Assembly: GCA_031258895.1 (NCBI GenBank)
Contig: JAIRMF010000043.1
Coordinates: forward strand, 1-11,223
From: Dysgonamonadaceae bacterium
GTDB taxonomy: Bacteria > Bacteroidota > Bacteroidia > Bacteroidales > Azobacteroidaceae
Reading direction: 5' to 3'
DNA: 11,223 nt
Under the pieces are notes generated by a model that saw only the letters and a list, made by a program, of their open reading frames with translations, searched no databases and was not told where the DNA came from. Below, in pieces: positions 5,778 through 11,223 of this stretch. How positions within the stretch are numbered: the first letter of the stretch is position 1; every line of letters begins with the position of its first letter. Both the position numbers and the translations under genes were made by a program.

Positions 5778-6179
5778 ATGAATATCTCTCATATCGAACA
5801 CTTGGGAATCGCCGTCAGAAGCATTGCCGACAGCCTTCCCTATTACGAAAAAATTCTCGGTCTGAAATGCTACAATATAGAAGAGGTAACAGACCAGAAA
5901 GTAAAAACCGCCTTCTTTAAAGTCGGCCAAACAAAAATCGAACTCCTGGAACCGACTTCCGAAGAATCAACTATAGCCAAATTCATCGAAAAACGTGGAG
6001 AAGGTATTCATCATATCGCCTTTGCAGTGCCTGACGTGGCACAAGCTCTCGTTGAGACGGAAGCAAACGGTGTGCAGTTGATAGACAAAGTTCCGCGAAA
6101 AGGCGCAGAGGGTCTGAACATCGCTTTCCTGCACCCGAAATCTACCAAAGGAGTTTTAACCGAATTGTGTTGTAATTAA
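5778..6179 (+). CDS. mce: Methylmalonyl-CoA epimerase
   Basis: The product interconverts the (R) and (S) forms of methylmalonyl-CoA, linking the B12-dependent mutase to the decarboxylase encoded next to it; it is cytosolic. At 133 residues it is full length for this small family of the glyoxalase/VOC fold. Expected metal-site positions are present: H8 in HIEHLGIAV, E55 in KIELLEP (Q in some relatives), H79 in GIHHIAF and E129 near the C-terminus (LTEL). The frame is open from 5679 inside secA, but ATG 5778 is chosen because MNISHIEHLGIAV is the normal family start and the promoter lies between. The stop is 9 bp before the next gene, so co-transcription is likely. The mutase genes themselves are not in the window. 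Confidence 0.95.
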   Translation: MNISHIEHLGIAVRSIADSLPYYEKILGLKCYNIEEVTDQKVKTAFFKVGQTKIELLEPTSEESTIAKFIEKRGEGIHHIAFAVPDVAQALVETEANGVQLIDKVPRKGAEGLNIAFLHPKSTKGVLTELCCN

Positions 6180-6188
6180 TATAAAAAT

Positions 6189-7742
6189 ATGAGTAATCAA
6201 TCTGAAAAGGTAAGGGAACTTATTGACCTCAGGGCGCAAGCCCGGCTGGGCGGCGGCGAAAAAGCCATCGAAAAACAGCATACACAGGGGAAACATACGG
6301 CCAGAGAACGTATCGAGATGTTCGTCGACGAGGGCAGTTTTGAAGAATTGGACATGTTTGTCGAACATCGCTGCTACAACTTCGGCATGGAAAAAAAGAA
6401 ATTCCTCGGCGACGGCGTTGTTACCGGATACGGTACGGTAGAGGGTCGTTTAGTTTATATCTTTGCACAGGATTTTACCGTCATCGGCGGTTCGCTGTCC
6501 GAAACGATGGCAAAAAAGATATGTAAGGTGATGGATCTTGCAATGCAGATGGGAGCGCCGGTAATTGGTCTTAATGACTCCGGCGGAGCACGTATTCAGG
6601 AAGGTGTGAACGCTTTGGCAGGTTATTCCGAAATTTTCCAACGCAACATTCTGGCGTCGGGCGTTGTGCCGCAGATTTCAGCCATTTTCGGGCCATGCGC
6701 AGGCGGAGCGGTTTATTCACCGGCATTGACCGACTTTATCATAATGGCGAGGGGGATGAGTTATATGTTCTTGACTGGTCCAAAGGTAGTAAAAACAGTG
6801 ACCGGCGAGGATGTTACGCAGGAGCAGCTCGGTGGCGCCGAAGTACATGCAAGCCGTTCCGGCGTCACTCATTTCGTTGTCGATGACGACCGTTCCGGCA
6901 TTGAGCTTATTCGCAAATTGCTTGGATTTTTGCCGCAGAACAACCTGGAAGAACCTCCTGTACGGGAAAACAATGATTCGATTGACCGTCTCGAAGATTC
7001 GTTGAACGAAATCATTCCTGACAGTCCGAACAAGCCTTACGACATGTACGAGATTATAGGTGCGATCATCGATCAGGGGGAATTTCTTGAGGTGCACGCC
7101 GACTTTGCAAAGAACATTATTGTCGGTTTTGCGCGTTTTAACGGGCGTCCGGTAGGCATTGTCGCCAATCAGCCGAAAGCGCTGGCAGGCGTACTTGACA
7201 TTAACGCATCGCGTAAGGCGGCACGCTTTGTACGTTTCTGCGACGCATTCAACATTCCTCTCGTTACGCTGGTCGATGTTCCCGGATTCCTTCCGGGTAC
7301 GGGTCAGGAATACGGCGGGGTAATCACTCATGGAGCTAAATTGTTGTATGCTTACGGCGAGGCTACTGTTCCCAAAGTCACGGTCACGCTGCGTAAATCA
7401 TATGGTGGTGCGCATATTGTGATGAGTTGCAAGCAGCTGCGCGGAGACATGAATTATGCCTGGCCCACGGCCGAGATAGCCGTTATGGGCGGAGCGGGCG
7501 CGGTAGAGGTGCTTTACGCTAAAGAGGCGAGGGAATCCGACGATCCGGCAAAGATACTGTCCGACCGTGAGGCGGAATACACGAGAGCATTTGCGAATCC
7601 GTACAATGCGGCAAAATACGGTTACATCGACGATGTGATTGAGCCGCGCAACACCCGTTTCCGAATCATTCGCGCTTTGCAGCAGTTAGCAACCAAGAAG
7701 CAGATAAATCCTCCGAAGAAGCATGACAATCTTCCTTTGTAA
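6189..7742 (+). CDS. mmdA: Methylmalonyl-CoA decarboxylase alpha subunit (carboxyltransferase)
   Basis: This 517-residue protein transfers the carboxyl group from methylmalonyl-CoA to biotin on the carrier protein. It shows the two crotonase-like halves of the carboxyltransferase family: the N-half has GGSLSE (100-105), SGGARIQEGV (131-140) and GPCAGGAVYSPALTDF (168-183); the C-half has IVANQPKALAG (324-334), DVPGFLPGTGQE (363-374) and MNYAWPTAEIAVMGG (421-435). The alanine/glycine-rich oxyanion turns are intact and there is no frameshift. Sequence alone does not separate it from the beta subunit of propionyl-CoA carboxylase (PccB). The adjoining beta membrane subunit, OadG-type subunit and carrier, with no biotin carboxylase nearby, favour the sodium-pumping decarboxylase. 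Codon use is mixed, between that of secA and the next two genes. Confidence 0.93.
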   Translation: MSNQSEKVRELIDLRAQARLGGGEKAIEKQHTQGKHTARERIEMFVDEGSFEELDMFVEHRCYNFGMEKKKFLGDGVVTGYGTVEGRLVYIFAQDFTVIGGSLSETMAKKICKVMDLAMQMGAPVIGLNDSGGARIQEGVNALAGYSEIFQRNILASGVVPQISAIFGPCAGGAVYSPALTDFIIMARGMSYMFLTGPKVVKTVTGEDVTQEQLGGAEVHASRSGVTHFVVDDDRSGIELIRKLLGFLPQNNLEEPPVRENNDSIDRLEDSLNEIIPDSPNKPYDMYEIIGAIIDQGEFLEVHADFAKNIIVGFARFNGRPVGIVANQPKALAGVLDINASRKAARFVRFCDAFNIPLVTLVDVPGFLPGTGQEYGGVITHGAKLLYAYGEATVPKVTVTLRKSYGGAHIVMSCKQLRGDMNYAWPTAEIAVMGGAGAVEVLYAKEARESDDPAKILSDREAEYTRAFANPYNAAKYGYIDDVIEPRNTRFRIIRALQQLATKKQINPPKKHDNLPL

Positions 7743-7773
7743 CAATTAATCATTAACAGTTAGTAAATCAGTA

Positions 7774-8736
7774 ATGAGAGGAAAATTAATAACGGGTTTG
7801 GCGCTGTTGTTGTTTGTTGTGTCGGACATTCAGTCTCAGCGTACGACCTCGTTGAAGATAAATGAGATTCTTGTCATCAACGGGAACAATTTTGTAGACG
7901 ATTACGGGCAGCGGAACCCATGGATTGAGATTTACAATGCGTCGCCGGGTACGGTTAACATAGCCGGTTGTTATCTGACGAACAAGATTGAGAGGCCGAA
8001 GCTTTACATGATACCGAAAGGCGACGTGAAGACGTCTATAAGTCCTCGCCAGCACGTGATTTTCTGGGCCGACAATCTACCTTCGCGGGGCACGTTTCAC
8101 GTTAATTTCACACTTGATTCCGTCAAATCCAATTTCATTGCGTTGTTTGATTCCGACGGACAGACTTTAATCGATTCGGTGACTGTACCTGCCGGACAGC
8201 GTGCGGACGTAAGTTACGGACTTATAGAGGACGGCTGGACATTGGACAAGTTACGTGAGGCAAAGCGTACGTTACCTTCTTACAAAGATGTGATGGAGTT
8301 GTGGATTTACTTTGACGACCACAACAATGACGGACGGTACGTTACTCCGAGTTCCAACAACAAGATACTTGACAAGAATGAGAAGAACGAGAATTTCAAG
8401 GACAACGACAGTTTTGGCGTCGGCATGACGATTACTGCTACGGGCGTGGTGTTTATCGGGTTGATTGCGCTTTATTTCGCATTCAAGCTGGTAGGTAAGA
8501 CGGCTATCAGATTGAGTCATGAGCGGGCGAAGCTTACGGGACTGACTACCGAGGAGGCGAAGGGGATTACCGAGCAGTCTGGGGAGATGTACGCTGCTAT
8601 TGCGATGGCGATTTACGAGGCTACGGAATTGCACGACGAGGAGCATACGATCCTGACCATTAAGGAGAAGACGAAACAGTATTCCCCGTGGAGTTCGAAG
8701 ATTTATACACTAAGGCAAACACCTAATTTAAGATAA
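7774..8736 (+). CDS. Lamin-tail domain fused to OadG-like decarboxylase subunit
   Basis: A 320-residue membrane protein. Residues 1 to about 21 form a signal peptide (K/R start, then LITGLALLLFVV). Residues about 27-140 resemble a lamin-tail domain (KINEILVIN, WIEIYNAS, GCYLTN), a small beta fold often outside the cell. Residues about 214-238 are one membrane segment (MTITATGVVFIGLIALYF), followed by a charged tail ending in YSPWSSKIYTLRQTPN, like the short OadG/MmdD subunit that stabilises sodium-pumping decarboxylases. The layout predicts the lamin-tail part in the periplasm and the tail in the cytoplasm. It lies 31 bp after mmdA and 4 bp before the carrier gene, fitting the missing small subunit. 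Third positions are G/T-rich: only 8 of 40 end in A or C at 8521-8640. The role of the extracytoplasmic domain is unknown. Confidence 0.82.
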   Translation: MRGKLITGLALLLFVVSDIQSQRTTSLKINEILVINGNNFVDDYGQRNPWIEIYNASPGTVNIAGCYLTNKIERPKLYMIPKGDVKTSISPRQHVIFWADNLPSRGTFHVNFTLDSVKSNFIALFDSDGQTLIDSVTVPAGQRADVSYGLIEDGWTLDKLREAKRTLPSYKDVMELWIYFDDHNNDGRYVTPSSNNKILDKNEKNENFKDNDSFGVGMTITATGVVFIGLIALYFAFKLVGKTAIRLSHERAKLTGLTTEEAKGITEQSGEMYAAIAMAIYEATELHDEEHTILTIKEKTKQYSPWSSKIYTLRQTPNLR

Positions 8737-8740
8737 GAAG

Positions 8741-9157
8741 ATGAAGACTTTCAAATACACAATCAACGGAAACGTATATAAGGTAACTATAAACGCTATT
8801 GAGGACACTATTGCCGATGTAGAGGTAAACGGTACGCCGTATAAGGTAGAGATGAACAAGCCTACGAAGAAACAGGTAGTGACGGTGAAGCGTCCGGTAC
8901 AGTCTGTAAGCTCTGCCGTGCCGCGTCCTCAAACTACGAGCGCTGCCGGCGCGTTACGTTCGCCGCTTCCCGGCGTCATACTTGACGTCGTTGTCAAGCA
9001 GGGCGACGCTGTGAAGAAGGGACAAAAGTTACTCATACTTGAGGCGATGAAGATGGAGAATACCATTAACGCCGAGCGCGACGGAGTAGTAAAGGAACTC
9101 AAAGTAAAGAAGGGCGATTCCGTATTGGAGGGCGCCGAACTTGCAATAATAGAATAA
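8741..9157 (+). CDS. mmdC: Biotin carboxyl carrier subunit of methylmalonyl-CoA decarboxylase
   Basis: This 138-residue protein carries biotin between the alpha subunit and the membrane beta subunit. The C-terminal biotinyl domain (about 72-138) has the attachment motif EAMKMEN at 101-107, with biotinyl lysine K104 (codon 9050-9052), preceded by SPLPGVI and followed by the typical second half (GVVKELKVKKGDSV). A proline/serine/alanine-rich linker (about 50-72) joins it to an N-terminal segment of about 45 residues. It lies in the operon 4 bp after the OadG-like gene and 6 bp before the beta-subunit gene. Family naming could equally be a generic acetyl/propionyl-CoA carboxylase carrier; the neighbours decide for the decarboxylase. 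Lysine and glutamate codons are largely AAG and GAG, unlike secA. Confidence 0.94.
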   Translation: MKTFKYTINGNVYKVTINAIEDTIADVEVNGTPYKVEMNKPTKKQVVTVKRPVQSVSSAVPRPQTTSAAGALRSPLPGVILDVVVKQGDAVKKGQKLLILEAMKMENTINAERDGVVKELKVKKGDSVLEGAELAIIE

Positions 9158-9163
9158 CACGCC

Positions 9164-10318
9164 ATGGATTTCTTTTCATTTCTCGGGGACAACCTTCAGA
9201 CTTTCCTCACCTATACCTCTTTTGCCAACTTCACTCTCGGTCACGCGGCGATGATAGTTGTGGGGCTTGTTTTCATTTATCTTGCCGTTGCCAAGGAGTT
9301 TGAGCCGATGCTTTTGATTCCGATAGGTTTCGGCATTTTGGTGGGTAACATTCCTTTCAAGGATGCAGGCTTACAGTTGGGCATATATGAGCAGGGATCG
9401 GTACTCAACATTCTCTATCAGGGGGTGACGTCCGGCTGGTATCCGCCGTTGATATTCCTGGGCATCGGAGCTATGACCGATTTTTCGGCGCTTATTTCCA
9501 ACCCCAAACTGATGTTAATCGGTGCGGCGGCACAGTTCGGCATTTTCGGGGCATACACCCTTGCTTTGCTATGCGGTTTCGAGCCTACTCAGGCGGGCGC
9601 CATCGGAATAATCGGCGGAGCCGACGGCCCGACGGCCATTTTTCTCTCCTCCAAGCTTGCTCCCAACCTTATGGGTGCGATAGCTATCTCCGCGTACTCT
9701 TACATGGCCTTAGTTCCGGTCATTCAGCCCCCTATCATGCGGTTTTTGACCAGCAAGAAGGAGCGTTTGATCCGGATGAAACCTCCGAGAGTCGTTTCTC
9801 AGACCGAAAAGATCGTATTTCCCATCATCGGCCTGCTTTTGACCTGTTTCCTTGTCCCTTCCGGACTTCCCCTGCTCGGCATGCTCTTTTTCGGCAACCT
9901 GCTGAAGGAATCGGGAGTGACCCGTCGTTTGGCGGAAACGGCACGCGGCCCGCTGATCGACACCATAACGATTTTGCTCGGCCTGACGGTAGGCGCATCC
10001 ACCCAGGCGACACAGTTTTTGACCCTCAATTCGATAAAGATTTTCGGTCTCGGCGCACTATCATTCATCATCGCCACTACTGCCGGCATCCTGTTCGTCA
10101 AGTTCTTCAATCTGTTTCTCGGTCGCGACAACAAGATCAATCCTCTTATCGGCAACGCAGGCGTATCCGCCGTCCCCGACTCCGCACGCATCTCTCAGAT
10201 GGTTGGAAAAGAGTACGATCCGACCAATTATCTGCTTATGCACGCGATGGGTCCCAATGTAGCGGGCGTAATCGGCTCCGCGGTCGCAGCAGGAATCCTC
10301 CTCGGATTCCTCGGCTAA
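9164..10318 (+). CDS. mmdB: Sodium-pumping decarboxylase beta subunit
   Basis: This 384-residue integral membrane protein of the OadB/MmdB/GcdB family decarboxylates carboxybiotin and couples this to sodium export across the inner membrane. Many hydrophobic segments are visible (for example 24-43, 112-137, 168-190, 217-240, 264-280, 294-320, 365-383). The conserved GGADGPTAIF (151-160) contains D154, corresponding to the aspartate shown to be needed for sodium coupling in oxaloacetate decarboxylase; AYSYMALVPVIQPP (177-190) and GNAGVSAVPDSAR (330-342) are also characteristic. ATG 9164 lies 6 bp after the carrier stop and gives a full-length N-terminus. It is the last gene of the operon. The symbol oadB would fit equally by homology; substrate is set by the alpha subunit. 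C-ending codons are common, differing again from the two preceding genes. Confidence 0.96.
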   Translation: MDFFSFLGDNLQTFLTYTSFANFTLGHAAMIVVGLVFIYLAVAKEFEPMLLIPIGFGILVGNIPFKDAGLQLGIYEQGSVLNILYQGVTSGWYPPLIFLGIGAMTDFSALISNPKLMLIGAAAQFGIFGAYTLALLCGFEPTQAGAIGIIGGADGPTAIFLSSKLAPNLMGAIAISAYSYMALVPVIQPPIMRFLTSKKERLIRMKPPRVVSQTEKIVFPIIGLLLTCFLVPSGLPLLGMLFFGNLLKESGVTRRLAETARGPLIDTITILLGLTVGASTQATQFLTLNSIKIFGLGALSFIIATTAGILFVKFFNLFLGRDNKINPLIGNAGVSAVPDSARISQMVGKEYDPTNYLLMHAMGPNVAGVIGSAVAAGILLGFLG

Positions 10319-10335
10319 CCAAGGGTGCTAATAAA

Positions 10336-10625
10336 GTTTCACCAAGAGGTCGGTCAAGTTCAACAGGCAGGTCATCAAGTTCAACAAGAAGTCTGTCAGG
10401 TTCAACAAGAAGTCTGTCAGGTTCAACAAAAGCTCAATCAAGTCCAGCAGGTAGGTCATCAAGTCCGTCAGGTAGCCTGTAAGTTTAAAAGGGGTGTAAG
10501 TCAAGTCCAACGAGAAGTCATCAAGTTCAATAGGCAGGTCGTCAAGTTCAACAAGAAGTCTGTCAAGTCCGTCAGGTGGCCCGTAAATTAAAAGGGGCGT
10601 AAGTCAAGTTCAACAAGGCGTCCGC
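10336..10625. repeat. 21-bp degenerate tandem array D, after mmdB
   Basis: About 14 units of GTTCAACAAG plus GTCTGTCAG or GTCATCAAG. The TTC (or TCC) starts are at 10338, 10359, 10380, 10401, 10422, 10443, 10464, then 10484, 10506, 10526, 10547, 10568, 10588 and 10609: strict 21-bp steps at first, 20-22 later. A higher-order duplication of about 104 bp is visible: GTAAG..TTAAAAGGGG near 10479 recurs near 10583. A frame of VQQEVCQ heptads starting with GTG at 10325 follows from the period and is not called as a gene. The array lies between mmdB and the terminator, so it should be transcribed as 3' UTR. Confidence 0.9.
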
Positions 10626-10646
10626 CGTATTTCCGCAAAGTCATAT

Positions 10647-10681
10647 ATACCGTCCTCATCCGCAGGGCGGTATTCTTTTTT
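10647..10681 (+). terminator. Terminator of the methylmalonyl-CoA operon
   Basis: Ten-bp stem ATACCGTCCT (10647-10656) with AGGGCGGTAT (10664-10673), one G-U pair, loop CATCCGC, followed by TCTTTTTT. It is a classical intrinsic terminator for + strand transcription, about 330 bp beyond mmdB, with only repeat DNA between. Confidence 0.85.
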
Positions 10682-10774
10682 CGGCCGTAATTATTGACCG
10701 CCTGTTGTCGTGCCGGCGTCTCGACATATAACGCGGCCGACATCCATAACAAAACATGATGTTTCCCTGTCTTA

Positions 10775-10806
10775 TTTTGTTGTAATCAAAACAATTCCCG
10801 CCTTTG
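10775..10806 (+). promoter_or_regulatory. Possible promoter
   Basis: TTTTG at 10775-10779 and CGCCTTTG followed by CA at 10799-10806, spaced 19 bp. The first two bases of the -7 box deviate from TAnnTTTG, so it is weak or decayed. Confidence 0.4.
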
Positions 10807-10814
10807 CACCCCTT

Positions 10815-10940
10815 ATGTTTAAAACAGCCGTACATATTGACGGACGGATGTCGAAAGGTGAAGTTAAACATCGCTCCGTTGTCTTCTTACATCGCTCGGA
10901 GGGATTCTTACTGCGTGTTGAGGGAGACCGTTATCAATAG
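10815..10940 (+). CDS. Doubtful 41-codon ORF
   Basis: An ATG 9 bp after the possible promoter box opens 41 codons to a TAG, beginning MFKTAVHIDGRMSKGE and ending in VEGDRYQ. It is basic and hydrophilic, with no signal peptide, membrane segment or recognised motif. Support is only position after a TTTGCA-type box; a short frame like this arises easily by chance. The 9-bp repeats begin at its stop codon. Confidence 0.18.
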   Translation: MFKTAVHIDGRMSKGEVKHRSVVFLHRSEGFLLRVEGDRYQ

Positions 10941-11012
10941 GTTTTTAAAGTCTTTAAGGTCTTTAAAGCCATTAATGTCTTTAATGTCATAAAAGTCCTT
11001 TTTATCTTTGAC
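10941..11012. repeat. 9-bp degenerate repeat block
   Basis: Eight consecutive 9-bp units: GTTTTTAAA, GTCTTTAAG, GTCTTTAAA, GCCATTAAT, GTCTTTAAT, GTCATAAAA, GTCCTTTTT and ATCTTTGAC, starting at 10941 and then every 9 bp. The unit is the same type as at 769-813. In the complementary frame it reads as KDF/KDL/KDI triplets, again by period and not by coding. Confidence 0.85.
11003..11010 (+). promoter_or_regulatory. Promoter -7 box before the interrupted gene
   Basis: TATCTTTG matches TAnnTTTG in full and lies 18 bp before a GTG start codon at 11029. It falls inside the last two 9-bp repeat units, so the match could be partly repeat-derived. Confidence 0.45.
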
Positions 11013-11028
11013 AATAAAAAGAATTGCT

Positions 11029-11145
11029 GTGAGTAACAACAGAGATTGGCTGACGAAGGGGCACGAGAGTCTAAATAAAATACCGGTAGGGTCGGCAACC
11101 AGCAAAAAAGGCCGCCCCGTCATTGAAGTGCACCCCAAAAGTTAG
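11029..11145 (+). pseudogene. 5' fragment of a gene cut by an insertion sequence
   Basis: From GTG 11029 the frame reads MSNNRDWLTKGHESLNKI, then GSATSKKGRPVIEV, and ends at a TAG (11143-11145) inside the insertion-sequence end; the last few residues come from the element. The start (N-N-R-D-W-L, then H-E-S-L) recalls a family of hypothetical Bacteroidota proteins beginning with a DWLP-like motif, here with T in place of P. That resemblance is from memory and unverified. A fitting promoter box lies just upstream. The alternative is that the frame is chance and the element landed in non-coding DNA. Confidence 0.4.
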
Positions 11146-11169
11146 ACAAAAAACTTTTGAGGTGCACTT
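11126..11169 (+). other. Palindrome at the IS end, next to the transposase start
   Basis: AAGTGCACC (11126-11134), C, CAAAAGTT (11136-11143) pairs with AACTTTTG (11152-11159), A, GGTGCACTT (11161-11169), loop of 8 nt, a single C-A mismatch. It is followed by TTTTATG, the ATG (11173) being the presumed transposase start. In a transcript entering from outside, the hairpin would sit directly against the start codon. Confidence 0.8.
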
Positions 11170-11172
11170 TTT

Positions 11173-11223
11173 ATGAAACATTCCTTTGAAAAGAAACTTA
11201 ACATAGTTCTTCAAGTGCTTAAG
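11173..11223 (+). CDS. Transposase OrfA-like, N-terminal fragment
   Basis: Seventeen codons, MKHSFEKKLNIVLQVLK, run to the window edge without a stop. The pattern (short basic start, F-E-K-K-L, then a helix) resembles the beginning of the helix-turn-helix protein OrfA of IS3-family elements. With only 17 residues this rests mainly on the terminal repeat just upstream. Confidence 0.5.
   Translation, partial: MKHSFEKKLNIVLQVLK

Larger units (their letters stand above)
11124..11223 (+). mobile_element. Left end of an IS3-like insertion sequence (partial)
   Basis: The stretch starts near TGAAGTGCACCCC, with CAAAAGTTAGACA, typical of the terminal repeat and start of IS3-type elements in Bacteroidota, then a transposase-like ORF 50 bp in. 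The end contains a long imperfect palindrome (11126-11169). The right end, full transposase and target duplication are beyond the window, so the exact border and the family are not proven. Confidence 0.65.

Noticed and set aside
6717..7331. A 204-codon frame antisense to mmdA
   Set aside because: It is a shadow of the conserved mmdA frame with no recognisable domain or promoter.
6189..7742. Propionyl-CoA carboxylase beta subunit
   Set aside because: Not excluded by sequence, but an adjacent sodium-pump beta subunit and OadG-like subunit without biotin carboxylase favour the decarboxylase.
9571..10482. A 303-codon frame overlapping mmdB and array D
   Set aside because: It is out of frame with a clear mmdB, gives an Arg/Ser-rich product, and its end is the 21-bp repeat translated as SGSTRSL heptads.
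10681..10740. Inverted repeat TCGGCCG and CGGCCGA, 46 bp apart, as an operator or terminator
   Set aside because: The arms are only 7 bp, the spacing is long, there is no T-run, and the sequence is the simple CGGCCG palindrome.

Overview
The window looks like a chromosomal segment of a Bacteroidales-type member of the Bacteroidota. Every gene that can be recognised lies on the + strand. The start sites lack obvious Shine-Dalgarno sequences, promoters carry the Bacteroidota -7 element TAnnTTTG (almost always TACCTTTG followed by CA), SecA has the long form (about 1120 residues) usual in this phylum, and a sodium-pumping methylmalonyl-CoA decarboxylase operon of the propionate/succinate-fermenter type is present. 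Genus cannot be set from the sequence alone.

Layout. (1) Positions 1 to about 1000 hold no believable gene. They are a mosaic of degenerate tandem repeats with a 21-bp period, running in one register from about 7 to about 960 although the repeated sequence changes several times; a short 9-bp-period block (769-813) sits inside. (2) Positions 1053-2255 hold seven consecutive short units, each a TACCTTTG promoter box, a 45-145 bp body and a strong hairpin terminator. They look like seven small RNA genes. From the third box to the secA box, every spacing is a multiple of 21 bp (252, 210, 147, 147, 147). (3) secA (2329-5697) follows from an eighth copy of the same box. (4) From its own promoter at 5726 comes a tight operon: methylmalonyl-CoA epimerase, carboxyltransferase alpha subunit, a lamin-tail/OadG fusion subunit, biotin carrier protein and the membrane beta subunit (5778-10318). 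(5) After the last gene come a third 21-bp repeat array (about 10336-10620) and a terminator (10647-10681). (6) The right end holds a weak promoter with a doubtful 41-codon ORF, a second 9-bp repeat block (10941-11012), a short reading frame apparently cut by an insertion sequence, and the left end plus first 17 codons of an IS3-like element.

How the genes fit together. Epimerase and decarboxylase act in sequence on methylmalonyl-CoA: the epimerase interconverts the stereoisomers, the alpha subunit moves the carboxyl group to biotin on the carrier protein, and the beta subunit decarboxylates carboxybiotin while exporting sodium, giving propionyl-CoA. No biotin carboxylase gene is present, which favours a decarboxylase over an acyl-CoA carboxylase. 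SecA is an unrelated housekeeping gene.

The parts most worth attention are the promoter-body-terminator array before secA and the 21-bp register that links it to the repeat DNA upstream. Both were read directly from the sequence; their function is unknown, and no database search could be run.
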